Below are positions 1-6,986 of a stretch of DNA of 9,576 nucleotides, in pieces. Where the stretch lies: positions 11,726 to 21,301 of the forward strand of contig DMCN01000015.1 in NCBI GenBank assembly GCA_003445795.1. The letters are read 5' to 3'. Position 1 is the stretch's first letter, and the number at the start of each line of letters is the position of its first letter. The notes below the pieces were generated by a model. It ran no database searches. It was given only the letters and a program-made list of their open reading frames with translations, and was not told the DNA's origin. Both the position numbers and the translations under genes were made by a program. Source of the stretch: Gallionellaceae bacterium. GTDB lineage: Bacteria; Pseudomonadota; Gammaproteobacteria; Burkholderiales; Gallionellaceae.

Positions 1-1537
1 CCAGACACCGGACCAGGTCGAAGCGATCGACCTCGCTGGTAGCCCCGACGGAAAACATATCAGCCTGTCGATCAAGCATGCCAATGCCTGGCAAGTGCTG
101 GAATTCGACAGCATCGGCGGCACACCACGCGTGCTGTTCAACCACGATGCACCCATCCACAGCCTGCGTTACGCGCGCGACGGCAGCGGTCTGGAATTCA
201 TCGCCGCAAAGGATGGTGTCTACAACCTCTGGCGTTACTCCCCGGGCAAGCCGGAGCTGGCGCGCCTGAGCCACACTTACACTGCAGTGATGTTGCACAG
301 TGGCATCGCGCAGGACGGCTCGGTCGTGCTGGGCGTGCTGGCTGCAGGCGGCACCGAGTTGCGGCGCATGCCGACCACCACAGTGCTCGCCCAGGCAAAA
401 CCGGATACCCGCCTGACCACCGCGCAGCAGGGCGACACGCCGCCGGTCACTCATCCGCTGGGCGAAGCCCGCGACTACCTTGCCCTGAGATCGATATATC
501 CGCGCGCCTGGATGCCTGCCTCGTTCGTCGACCGCGGGCTGAGCGCCTATGGCGTATCTGTCTTCGGCAACGACGCCCTGCTCTGGCACAGCTACACCGC
601 CAACCTGCTGTGGGAGACCTCGCAACATGAAGCGATGGGCAGCTTCAACTACGAATACCTCGGCCAGCATTTCTTCACTGTCTCGCGCGAGTTGTGGGCA
701 AGGCAATGGACAGGCACCGGCAACAACGAGACCACCACGCAATATGACCGCACCACCGATGTGCAATGGGCCTCGATGCTGCCGATGCTGCAGAGCGAAC
801 GCCGTCTCTATTTCGGCGTAGGTGCCGCCATGCAGACCACTGACCACGTACTTGGTCACAACAACGCGCAGACCGCCGGTCTATCCACGCGGGCACAGGA
901 CGAGCGCATCGCCGCCGCCTTCCTGCGCTACGACACGCGCGACAGCAACTGGTATGCCGACGGCATCAACCGCGGCAATCTGACCACCCTGCTCTACGAG
1001 AGTTATCGCCCGTTCAACAGCTATTACGACGGGCATATGGTCCGCATCGATACGCACGGCTACCTGCCGATCGGCAGGACGGTGCTGAGTGCCAGATGGA
1101 CGGAAGCCCGCGCGCAGGACATCACCGAACCGTTCTATCTCGGCGGTGCCTTCGAGCACAGCCTGACCCAGGCCCCCATGCTCAACCAGCGCGAGCTGCC
1201 GCTGCGCGGATACCGGGGCGGCGATCTGGAAATGCGCGGGCAGAACGTCCGTAGCGCGAGTGTCGAATGGCGTACACCCATCGCAGACATCGACCGCCAC
1301 GCCATGACCCCGCCCATCGGCATCAACCGCCTTTCCACCGCAGTGTTCATGGATGCGGGCCGTGCCTGGGACAACGGCAGCCAGCGCCCGAAATACTATC
1401 GCGGCGTCGGCATCGAACTGCTGGGCGAGATCAGGTTGATCTACCTTGCCACTGTCCCGGTACGGCTGGGCATCGCGCACGGCCTTGACCATCCCGGCGG
1501 TGTGCGCGGATATCTGCAACTGGGACAATCGTTCTAG
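1..1537 (+). CDS. Outer-membrane beta-barrel protein with beta-propeller region (5' end outside window)
   Basis: The reading frame is open from base 2 to the stop at 1535-1537, so 511 residues of a longer protein are visible; the GTG at 95 is internal. The first visible part carries SPDGKHIS, a signature of WD40-like/TolB (PD40) propeller blades, and a second blade-like stretch with DGVYNLWRYSPGK. After a linker, roughly the last 350 residues alternate polar and hydrophobic residues like transmembrane beta-strands. LRGYRGG matches the (V/L)RG(F/Y) motif of Omp85/D15 barrels, and the chain ends in YLQLGQSF, with the terminal Phe expected of BAM-assembled outer-membrane proteins. I infer an outer-membrane barrel with a periplasmic propeller; substrate or partner is unknown. 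The signal peptide, if any, lies outside the window. The barrel assignment is fairly sure, the role is not. Confidence 0.75.
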   Translation, partial: QTPDQVEAIDLAGSPDGKHISLSIKHANAWQVLEFDSIGGTPRVLFNHDAPIHSLRYARDGSGLEFIAAKDGVYNLWRYSPGKPELARLSHTYTAVMLHSGIAQDGSVVLGVLAAGGTELRRMPTTTVLAQAKPDTRLTTAQQGDTPPVTHPLGEARDYLALRSIYPRAWMPASFVDRGLSAYGVSVFGNDALLWHSYTANLLWETSQHEAMGSFNYEYLGQHFFTVSRELWARQWTGTGNNETTTQYDRTTDVQWASMLPMLQSERRLYFGVGAAMQTTDHVLGHNNAQTAGLSTRAQDERIAAAFLRYDTRDSNWYADGINRGNLTTLLYESYRPFNSYYDGHMVRIDTHGYLPIGRTVLSARWTEARAQDITEPFYLGGAFEHSLTQAPMLNQRELPLRGYRGGDLEMRGQNVRSASVEWRTPIADIDRHAMTPPIGINRLSTAVFMDAGRAWDNGSQRPKYYRGVGIELLGEIRLIYLATVPVRLGIAHGLDHPGGVRGYLQLGQSF

Positions 1538-1614
1538 GAAGGAAACTCTCCCTGAATTATGAATGGTGGAGCGCCAGCTTATTCGTATAGTCCGTTTGGA
1601 CTGGACATAAACGC

Positions 1615-1643
1615 TTGCAGAGTGCGCTCTGTACTGGTTAACT
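1615..1643 (+). promoter_or_regulatory. Weak candidate promoter for the two-component operon
   Basis: TTGCAG (1615-1620) and TTAACT (1638-1643) are separated by 17 bases. The -10 match is poor (3 of 6). If used, transcription would begin almost at the ATG at 1651, which has no visible Shine-Dalgarno sequence, so the mRNA would be leaderless. The rest of the 1538-1650 gap shows no clear terminator hairpin. This is inference from weak boxes. Confidence 0.2.
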
Positions 1644-1650
1644 TTGCATC

Positions 1651-2268
1651 ATGAAGAAGATCCGAATCATGCTTGTCGACGACCACGCCATGTTCCGTTC
1701 CGGCTTGCGTATGGTTTTGCATGAAAGTCTGCCGGACACGGAGATCATCGAAGCCGGCACGCTGAACGAGGCGATGCAATGCGCACCTGATCAGCTCGAT
1801 GTGGTATTGCTGGATATCAAGCTGCCCGGTTTGAACGGAGTGGATGGGATCGCTCTGATCAAGCGCAGGTGGCCGCAGGCCCCCGTGCTGATGCTGTCGT
1901 CGCAGGACGAGCCCGAAACAGTGCAAATGGCTCTTGCGCGCGGGGCGACATGCTTCATCTCCAAAGCGGACACAGCGGAAAGGATCGTGACCTTGCTTGA
2001 GATGGTCTTGCGCGGCGATGTCTTTGCGACGATGGATCAGGCCAATAGCGGCGGCAATACTCCCGGGATGCCGCAGCATCTCACTCCGCGCCAATGCGAA
2101 GTGCTCGATTTGCTATGCAAGGGCATGTCGAACAAACTGATCGCCCGCGAACTCGACCTCTCCGAAAATACCGTGCGTGGCCACGTGCAGGCAATACTTG
2201 GCTTCCTGCAGGTATCAAGTCGTTCGGAGGCGGTATTTGCCGCACGCAACCGGGGTCTGGTCGGCTGA
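1651..2268 (+). CDS. NarL/LuxR-family response regulator
   Basis: This 205-residue protein has a receiver domain (about 1-125) followed by a LuxR-type HTH domain (about 143-203). The receiver has the acidic pair D10-D11, the phospho-acceptor D55 in VVLLDIKLPG, S83/S84 at the Thr/Ser position and K105 in CFISKAD. The C-terminal part begins LTPRQCEVLDLLCKG and contains LSENTVRGHVQAIL, the recognition helix region of NarL/FixJ proteins. It is a cytoplasmic transcription factor expected to bind DNA when phosphorylated. MKKIRIMLVDDH is the usual start of the family, which supports the ATG at 1651 although no ribosome-binding site precedes it. The kinase gene begins inside its stop codon, so the two are almost certainly partners. 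Target genes cannot be read from the window. Confidence 0.93.
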   Translation: MKKIRIMLVDDHAMFRSGLRMVLHESLPDTEIIEAGTLNEAMQCAPDQLDVVLLDIKLPGLNGVDGIALIKRRWPQAPVLMLSSQDEPETVQMALARGATCFISKADTAERIVTLLEMVLRGDVFATMDQANSGGNTPGMPQHLTPRQCEVLDLLCKGMSNKLIARELDLSENTVRGHVQAILGFLQVSSRSEAVFAARNRGLVG

Positions 2269-4031
2269 TGCGGCTTCGCAAACTCCTGCGACTTTCCGAA
2301 ACTCACATCCTGGTAGAACAGGTCAGGCTGGTGCTCAGCCACGTATATAGCTCGGCTGTTTCTGGCACATTGCTGGCTCTGCTAATGCTCTGGGTGCTGA
2401 GCAACGAGAGCAACGCATTCAACATGAAGCTATGGTGCGCCGCCATGTTATTGTCAAAAGCGGCCAGCCTCATCCACGGACATCGCCAGCTTTCCAGTGG
2501 CATCCAAGCCGAGCGTGCCTATCGTATCGCTCTCGAACTGATGCTCCTGAATGCAGTGGAAGGCGCGCTGTGGGGAGCGATGGCCTGGGCTGCGCTGGAT
2601 AACACCGGCGGCAATGCCGCCATCCTGGTGATCGCTGTCACCGCCGCCGCCGCAGGTGCCGCGGTACCTGAGATGTCGCCCGTATTGCCTGTGTTCTTCG
2701 CCTTTGTCATCCCGGAACTGGGCGCCGTGCTCTCGCGCATCATCCTGCTGGACGATCCTTTCTACGATGCACTGGCACTGGGCAGCCTGCTCTACATCGG
2801 CCATCTCAGCATGCAAGCAGTGAACAGCTGGAAAGCAATACTCAGCGCGATCGGGCTGCGCTTCGAGAACGCCGAACTGGTGGACCAGCTGCGCATAGAG
2901 ACCAGCATCGCTGAAGCCGCCATGCGCGAGGCGGAACATGCCAACACCGCCAAGTCAAAGTTCCTCGCCGCTGCCAGTCACGATCTGCGCCAGCCAATCC
3001 ACGCGCAGGGGCTATTCCTTGAAGCGCTTGCGCGCACCGACCTGACCCCGCACCAGCGCGAATTGCTCTCCAGCGTGCGTTCGTCATCCGAGGCCTCGGG
3101 AGAACTGCTCAATGCGCTGCTTGATTTCTCGCGCATCGAGGCGGGCGTGGTCAAGCCGCATATTCAATCCTTCCGCCTGCAACCGCTGCTCAACAAGATC
3201 GAGAACGAACTCGCGCCACAGGCCGACGCCAAGAACATCGTTTACCGTTCACGCGAAACTTTGCTGGTCGTGCGATCCGATCAGGTGTTGCTCGAATCCA
3301 TATTGCGCAACCTGGTAACCAATGCGATCCGCTACACCCAAAGCGGCGGCGTACTCGTGGCGTGCCGACAGCGAAGCGGGCAGGCTGTACTGGAGATATG
3401 GGATACGGGAATAGGTATCGCGCCCGAATTCCAGCAGGAGGTGTTTCGTGAGTTTTACCAGTTGGGTAATCCGGAAAGAGATCGTAACAAGGGGCTTGGG
3501 CTGGGACTGGCGATCTCGGAAGGACTGGCACGCACTCTCGGACATCGTCTGGAACTTGTTTCGAAGCCGAATCGCGGCAGCGTGTTCCGGCTGTACCTAC
3601 CCGTATCAACTGACATCGTCTTGGCCAATCATGCCGTGATGCAAAGCAGGACCAGAGTGTTGCGTGCCAGCGTGCTGGTCATCGACGACGATGAGATCGT
3701 GCGTGACGGCATGCTGCAGCTGTTGTGCGACTGGGGATGCGAATGTGAGGCGGTTGAATCCATCGAAGAAGCGCTCGCAATCGCCCGGCTACGCCCGCCC
3801 GACGTGATCATCAGCGATTACCGTCTGCGCAAACAACGTACCGGCGTCGAGGCCATCGCCGCCGTGCGCGAGCTGCTGGGTGCCAACCTGCCTGCTCTGT
3901 TGATCACAGGCGATACCGCGCCAGAACGCTTGCGCGAAGCACAGGCCAGCGGCATACCGCTGCTGCACAAGCCGGTCTCGCCAGGCAAGCTATACAAGAA
4001 ACTTGTTGAATTGCAGCAGGGGATCCTCTAG
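2268..4031 (+). CDS. Hybrid sensor histidine kinase with C-terminal receiver
   Basis: I place the start at the ATG at 2268, which shares a base with the regulator's stop (TGATG), giving 587 residues; upstream in-frame starts lie inside the regulator gene. About six hydrophobic segments fill residues 27-183 (near 27-45, 53-70, 89-110, 116-133, 138-158, 165-183), with no sizeable periplasmic domain, so it probably senses a membrane or internal signal. A dimerisation/phospho-acceptor region carries SHDLRQP with H238. The ATPase domain has the N box NLVTNAIRY (N352), WDTGIGI (D379) and GLGLGL (409-414). A receiver follows (about 467-585) with D473-D475, phospho-acceptor D517 in ISDYRL, T547 and K568. 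No HPt domain is visible, so the receiver may tune kinase activity or need an HPt protein encoded elsewhere. Expected partner: the regulator just upstream. Confidence 0.93.
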   Translation: MRLRKLLRLSETHILVEQVRLVLSHVYSSAVSGTLLALLMLWVLSNESNAFNMKLWCAAMLLSKAASLIHGHRQLSSGIQAERAYRIALELMLLNAVEGALWGAMAWAALDNTGGNAAILVIAVTAAAAGAAVPEMSPVLPVFFAFVIPELGAVLSRIILLDDPFYDALALGSLLYIGHLSMQAVNSWKAILSAIGLRFENAELVDQLRIETSIAEAAMREAEHANTAKSKFLAAASHDLRQPIHAQGLFLEALARTDLTPHQRELLSSVRSSSEASGELLNALLDFSRIEAGVVKPHIQSFRLQPLLNKIENELAPQADAKNIVYRSRETLLVVRSDQVLLESILRNLVTNAIRYTQSGGVLVACRQRSGQAVLEIWDTGIGIAPEFQQEVFREFYQLGNPERDRNKGLGLGLAISEGLARTLGHRLELVSKPNRGSVFRLYLPVSTDIVLANHAVMQSRTRVLRASVLVIDDDEIVRDGMLQLLCDWGCECEAVESIEEALAIARLRPPDVIISDYRLRKQRTGVEAIAAVRELLGANLPALLITGDTAPERLREAQASGIPLLHKPVSPGKLYKKLVELQQGIL

Positions 4032-4033
4032 GT

Positions 4034-4510
4034 TCAGCTCAAGTTCTGCTCGCGAATGTGGTGTAGCAGACCAGCAGCCGCATCCTCGACCATATCCAGC
4101 ACGCGCTCGAAACCGTCCGCGCCGCCGTAATAGGGATCGGGCACTTCGCGTTCGCTATGATGCTCGGCGAATTGCAGGAACAGGCCGAGATGACTTTCCG
4201 CATCGCGCGGGCGCAGACTCTCAAGGATGGAAAGGTTAGCCTCATCCATCGCCAGCACGTAATCGAAGCGCCTGAAATCCTCCGCCCCAACCTGCCTGCC
4301 GCGCAGCTTGCTCATGTCATAGCCGCGCTGTTTCGCGACACGCTGTGTGCGCGCATCCGGCGCATCGCCGATGTGGTAATCATGCGTGCCGGCCGAATCG
4401 ATATGGATGTGCTCGGCCAGACCTTCCTGCTCGACGTAGTGACGGAACACCGCTTCGGCAGTGGGTGAACGGCAGATGTTGCCCATGCAGACAAATAACA
4501 CTTTTACCAT
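4034..4510 (-). CDS. Low-molecular-weight protein tyrosine phosphatase
   Basis: This 158-residue protein has the usual length of the LMW-PTP family. The N-terminal P-loop VCMGNICRS holds nucleophile C8 and R14 of the CX5R signature, and DPYYGG near the C-terminus supplies the general acid D125 and the adjacent tyrosines. It is a cytosolic enzyme that hydrolyses phosphotyrosine; relatives act on tyrosine kinases of polysaccharide export, on arsenate or on other substrates, and nothing here decides which. On the minus strand an AGGA ribosome-binding site lies 9 bases before the ATG (4508-4510). Its 3' end is only two bases from the convergent kinase gene, so no terminator fits between them. Its promoter side faces the integrase of the mobile element. 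Confidence 0.93.
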   Translation of the reverse strand: MVKVLFVCMGNICRSPTAEAVFRHYVEQEGLAEHIHIDSAGTHDYHIGDAPDARTQRVAKQRGYDMSKLRGRQVGAEDFRRFDYVLAMDEANLSILESLRPRDAESHLGLFLQFAEHHSEREVPDPYYGGADGFERVLDMVEDAAAGLLHHIREQNLS

Positions 4511-4563
4511 TGCAGTAATTCCTGTATCATGTTGATTTCGCTTAGTGTATTAACATTTATGCA

Positions 4564-4593
4564 CTTATATTTACTTTTGCTTTACACTTTCAA
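4564..4593 (-). promoter_or_regulatory. Sigma70-type promoter for the phosphatase gene
   Basis: Read on the minus strand, TTGAAA (4588-4593, 5 of 6 to consensus) and TATAAG (4564-4569, 5 of 6) are separated by 18 bases. The predicted start lies near 4557, giving a leader of about 45 bases before the ATG at 4510 with its AGGA site. The -35 box sits at the centre of a palindrome that may be an operator. Confidence 0.5.
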
Positions 4594-4598
4594 GTGTA
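4583..4598. promoter_or_regulatory. 16-bp palindrome in the phosphatase-integrase gap, candidate operator
   Basis: TACACTT and AAGTGTA are perfect 7-bp inverted arms separated by two bases. The palindrome covers the -35 box of the minus-strand phosphatase promoter and lies about 25 bases before the integrase ATG. A regulator bound here could control both divergent genes. GTGTAT also occurs at 4545-4550 and 4594-4599, with GCGTAT at 4606-4611, which could be integrase arm-type sites. The binding protein is unknown; the element's own HTH proteins are candidates. Confidence 0.4.
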
Positions 4599-4621
4599 TC
4601 CAACAGCGTATCCGGTGACCT

Positions 4622-5635
4622 ATGAACGAGGCAGATATAAAAGCAGTTAAGCAACGCGACAAGGATTATATGGTGGGTTGCGGCGATTCACTTTGGTTGC
4701 GTGTGCGCACCACCGGCCGCAAAACGTTCATCGTGCGGCGCAAGCAGGCCGGCAAGACAAAGATCATCACCTTGGGCGACTGGCCAACACTATCCCTGAA
4801 AGAGGCATCGCGTCGCGCGATCACTGTTAAAACGCCCGGCGATGCAACCATGAATGACCTTGTGCAACAGTATCGCGAAGCGGTTATCAGCCGCCACTCT
4901 CGCCCCAAGCAATTCGACTCCTACGAGGCAAAGATACAGGCAGCAATCGGCAATATCCGCGTCTCTGAGGTGGGCACGAAACGCCTTTCTGAATTGGTGG
5001 CAGACAGTAAATCAACACCCCGCGCGGCTGACAGTCTCAGGTCACACCTTAAAGCGATGTTTGCCATGGCGATCGAGCTCGGTTGGCGCACAGACAATCC
5101 CGCTGCAGTCATCGGCGCGCGCGTCACCGGCTACAAATACGAACCGATCACCCGCACGCTGTCGCCCGATGAAATCAGACAATTATGGCTATGGGAAGGC
5201 AACAACGCGGCGCTGCTGCGTTTTCTGCTGCTGACCGGCCTCCGCATATCAGAAGGCCAGCATGGACGCGCTGACGGCGATTTATGGCGCATGGCAACAA
5301 CCAAGAACGGGAAGCCGCATTGGGTGTACCTGACGCCCGCGGCGCGCGAGCAGCTTGCCGAACCGTTCAGGGTGTCGAATACAGCTGTGCAGGCGTGGAC
5401 CAGGCGCAAACAGCAATCTAGCGATGTGGCATGGACGCCGCACGATCTGCGTCGAACCTTTGCCACCTTGGCGATGGACAACGGCGTACTACCGCACGTT
5501 GTTGAAAAGTGTCTGAACCACGCGCTGGAAGGCATGCTGCGCGTGTATGCCCACGCCGAAATGACCGAAGAGCGAATCGCGGCCGCCAAGGTGGTTGAAA
5601 ATGCCGTGCTTAAAATTGTGAAAGGACAGCCATGA
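4622..5635 (+). CDS. int: P4-type tyrosine recombinase (integrase)
   Basis: This 337-residue protein has an N-terminal DUF4102-like arm-binding domain (about 1-66, with GDSLWLRVRTTGRKTFIVRR and LGDWPTLSLKEA), a helical core-binding domain (about 73-165) and a catalytic domain. The catalytic set is complete: R208 in LLLTGLRISEG, K228 in TTKNGK, H274 and R277 in TPHDLRRTF, H300 in CLNHA and nucleophile Y309 in RVYAHAEM. It cuts and joins DNA at att sites for integration and, with an excisionase, excision. The R-to-H distance is 66 residues, against about 96 in XerD and lambda Int, so the region after the lysine is shortened. An in-frame TGA at 4616-4618 makes the ATG at 4622 the first possible start; a weak GGTGA precedes it. 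The stop overlaps the next gene (ATGA). Confidence 0.92.
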   Translation: MNEADIKAVKQRDKDYMVGCGDSLWLRVRTTGRKTFIVRRKQAGKTKIITLGDWPTLSLKEASRRAITVKTPGDATMNDLVQQYREAVISRHSRPKQFDSYEAKIQAAIGNIRVSEVGTKRLSELVADSKSTPRAADSLRSHLKAMFAMAIELGWRTDNPAAVIGARVTGYKYEPITRTLSPDEIRQLWLWEGNNAALLRFLLLTGLRISEGQHGRADGDLWRMATTKNGKPHWVYLTPAAREQLAEPFRVSNTAVQAWTRRKQQSSDVAWTPHDLRRTFATLAMDNGVLPHVVEKCLNHALEGMLRVYAHAEMTEERIAAAKVVENAVLKIVKGQP

Positions 5636-5856
5636 ACAACTCGAACGTTATTCAATTCCCTGCTCCTGGTGTACAGAAGCGCCACGGACGGAATGCGCAA
5701 AATAGAACACCTAGCCAGGATGATGTTTTTCTCGCTGATCTGAATGCGTTGTTGCCGGAAGATCAAGAGCTATGGCGCAGCATGATTCATGTTGCCGCCA
5801 AGTGGGCAAAGAAGGGCATAGAGCATAGGATGGATATAAGGCGGGCCGGTGATTAA
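5632..5856 (+). CDS. Small protein of unknown function, coupled to the integrase
   Basis: The ATG at 5632 overlaps the integrase stop in ATGA, and AAAGGA (5621-5626) provides a ribosome-binding site, so this 74-residue protein is probably made by translational coupling. The N-terminus is polar and probably flexible (NNSNVIQFPAPGVQKR). The C-terminal half (about 30-70, LADLNALLPEDQELWRSMIH and onward) looks helical and amphipathic. There are no Cys pairs, membrane segments or recognisable catalytic motifs. Position directly after int suggests a recombination accessory or regulatory role, but that is a guess. Confidence 0.6.
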   Translation: MNNSNVIQFPAPGVQKRHGRNAQNRTPSQDDVFLADLNALLPEDQELWRSMIHVAAKWAKKGIEHRMDIRRAGD

Positions 5857-5875
5857 CTACCACAAAAGGGAAGTC

Positions 5876-6280
5876 ATGAGCGACCACGACAAAATGAAGC
5901 GCCGTATATTGGCCATCCTGGACTACGACGAGGTTGATCCGCGCAGACGCCTGCAACACCTGATGCAGCGCTGTGGACTGTCCCGATACATGGCTAAGCG
6001 CGCATTGTGCGGGTATCTGCCGAGCAGCTGCGACAAGGTGTTTGAAATTGTCGACGCCCTTGATGTTAGCGTCTCTTGGCTATGGGCTGGCGAGATTAAA
6101 AGCTTTCATCCGCGTACATTTCGAATCCACGCCTATACGCTGAACTACCCGAAGCGCGATATAGATCAAATGTCGCGCCTGATGATGGCGCTGGTGGCTG
6201 GGCAAAACAAAGCAAAGAACCTCGCTGATTTGATATGCAAGGGCGCGTTATCTTTACCAGCTGCCGCGCAGTTGATGTGA
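5876..6280 (+). CDS. CI/Cro-like HTH protein, possible element repressor
   Basis: I chose the ATG at 5876 because AAAAGGGAAG lies just in front of it at proper spacing; an in-frame GTG at 5849 would add nine residues and overlap the previous gene, with no such site. The product has 134 residues. Residues about 24-73 (RLQHLMQRCGLSRYMAKRALCGYLPSSCDKVFEIVDALDVSVSWLWAGE) resemble the helix-turn-helix of phage CI/XRE repressors, including the ending in which a Trp-containing helix is followed by GE. The C-terminal 60 residues are helical and lack the Ser-Lys self-cleavage peptidase of lambda-type repressors, so LexA-style cleavage is unlikely. I infer a DNA-binding regulator of the element, acting with the RNA element just downstream. 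Its operators are not proven. Confidence 0.6.
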   Translation: MSDHDKMKRRILAILDYDEVDPRRRLQHLMQRCGLSRYMAKRALCGYLPSSCDKVFEIVDALDVSVSWLWAGEIKSFHPRTFRIHAYTLNYPKRDIDQMSRLMMALVAGQNKAKNLADLICKGALSLPAAAQLM

Positions 6281-6303
6281 GCGCATAGATCTATACCACG
6301 TTT

Positions 6304-6359
6304 TGCCACCCCTAGCCTGGCCGGGCGAAAGGCGGTTTCCTTCACCGCTTGGGGTGGCA
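6304..6359 (+). ncRNA. Candidate C4/P4-CI-like antisense RNA (core fold)
   Basis: The non-coding stretch between the HTH gene and the next gene folds into a three-way junction. A perfect 9-bp outer stem pairs TGCCACCCC (6304-6312) with GGGGTGGCA (6351-6359). Inside are a small hairpin, GCCT/GGGC with a four-base loop (6315-6326), the linker GAAA (6327-6330), and a 5-bp hairpin GCGGT/ACCGC with loop TTCCTTC (6332-6348). The outer stem with two inner hairpins and a GGGCGAAAGGCGG stretch fit my memory of the C4 antisense RNA family of phages P1, P7 and P4, which controls translation or early termination in its own operon. The mature RNA probably extends beyond these ends. No U-run follows the stem, so it is not an ordinary terminator. 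No clear promoter is visible; it may be processed from a longer transcript. Confidence 0.6.
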
Positions 6360-6378
6360 TCTATTTGAGGGGCACTAC

Positions 6379-6390
6379 GAAGGGGTGCAT
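6379..6390 (+). promoter_or_regulatory. Ribosome-binding site and possible antisense target
   Basis: GAAGGGGTGCAT stands directly before the ATG at 6391 and holds the Shine-Dalgarno AAGGGG. GAAGG (6379-6383) is the exact complement of CCTTC (6339-6343) in the loop of the RNA element upstream, extendable by two G-U pairs to seven. GGGGTG (6382-6387) is the exact complement of CACCCC (6307-6312) in the RNA's 5' arm. Both pairings would cover the ribosome-binding site. Confidence 0.5.
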
Positions 6391-6912
6391 ATGGCTCTTA
6401 CATTCGATGAAATTACACAACTGATTGATTCAGGCAAGGCCTTGGCCGCCATTGAAGAATTTACACAGTTTGCGGTTGCGCTTCACATTGGCATTAGTAC
6501 CGGTCAGATGGAGGAATTGCCGGGCACGCAGGCGACTATTGTCGCGGCTGTAGCGCTTCAAAAATTGATGGGGACCGCTGACGGGCGAAAAGTTCTTGGG
6601 ATAAAGGCTAGCAACAAGGTTTTCAACGAGCAAGAATTCGGACTCAACTCGCCGCAACTGGAAATTGCCCGCCGCATGGGGTGCGGCGAAATAACCCGTG
6701 AACAAGCATTGAAGGAACTTTCCGATCACTACCACAAGGCGGATACATATCCAGCCCCCCAAACTCTCAAACGCATATTGAGCGACCTAGAAAGAGTTGC
6801 TGGATACATAAGGGGAAATCTTGAATTTATGTTGAAGGCGGCCGGCTGGGATGGTGACGAGCGCAATTTATACAAAATACTGAATGATATAAGACAGCAG
6901 AAAAAACCATAG
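6391..6912 (+). CDS. Unknown 173-aa protein under possible antisense-RNA control
   Basis: The start is the ATG at 6391, preceded by AAGGGG at good spacing; a longer frame from a TTG at 6349 would run through the RNA structure and is rejected. The product has 173 residues, is soluble, largely helical and has no membrane segment. Residues 95-135 (RRMGCGEITREQALKELSDHYHKADTYPAPQTLKRILSD) could form a helix-turn-helix-like bundle, but I do not recognise the family. In P1 the target of C4 RNA is an antirepressor gene, and in P4 the early replication operon, so by position this could be an early or regulatory protein of the element; that is inference from layout only. Confidence 0.6.
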   Translation: MALTFDEITQLIDSGKALAAIEEFTQFAVALHIGISTGQMEELPGTQATIVAAVALQKLMGTADGRKVLGIKASNKVFNEQEFGLNSPQLEIARRMGCGEITREQALKELSDHYHKADTYPAPQTLKRILSDLERVAGYIRGNLEFMLKAAGWDGDERNLYKILNDIRQQKKP

Positions 6913-6929
6913 CCGCATGATTTACCGCG

Positions 6930-6954
6930 TTAAAGTGAGCCGCCGCCACTTTAA
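6930..6954. repeat. 8-bp inverted repeat, candidate operator
   Basis: TTAAAGTG (6930-6937) and CACTTTAA (6947-6954) are perfect inverted arms around a nine-base GC-rich centre. It lies in the gap before the AlpA-like gene. No T-run follows and the stem is AT-rich, so an operator for a dimeric regulator (CI-like or AlpA-like product) is more likely than a terminator. Confidence 0.4.
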
Positions 6955-6986
6955 TCGCAAACGATTTTAGGCCGCAGTATCTTCAC

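Noticed and set aside
881..1528. Long minus-strand open frame of 215 codons opposite the outer-membrane protein gene
   Set aside because: It is a shadow in GC-rich coding DNA; its translation has no recognisable motif, while the plus strand has clear barrel signatures.
2094..2267. Longer N-terminus for the histidine kinase starting inside the regulator gene
   Set aside because: It would overlap the HTH coding region by 175 bases, whereas the ATG at 2268 gives the common one-base TGATG junction.
4511..4621. tRNA gene as integration target
   Set aside because: The stretch is AT-rich with no cloverleaf, T-loop or acceptor-stem pattern.
5131..5766. 211-codon minus-strand frame opposite the integrase
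   Set aside because: It overlaps the complete catalytic domain of the integrase and its translation shows no family features.
6304..6359. Rho-independent terminator after the HTH gene
   Set aside because: No T-run follows the 9-bp stem and the stem encloses two further hairpins.
6349..6390. Upstream TTG start for the 173-aa gene
   Set aside because: It lies inside the folded RNA stem and lacks a ribosome-binding site, whereas the ATG at 6391 has AAGGGG in front.
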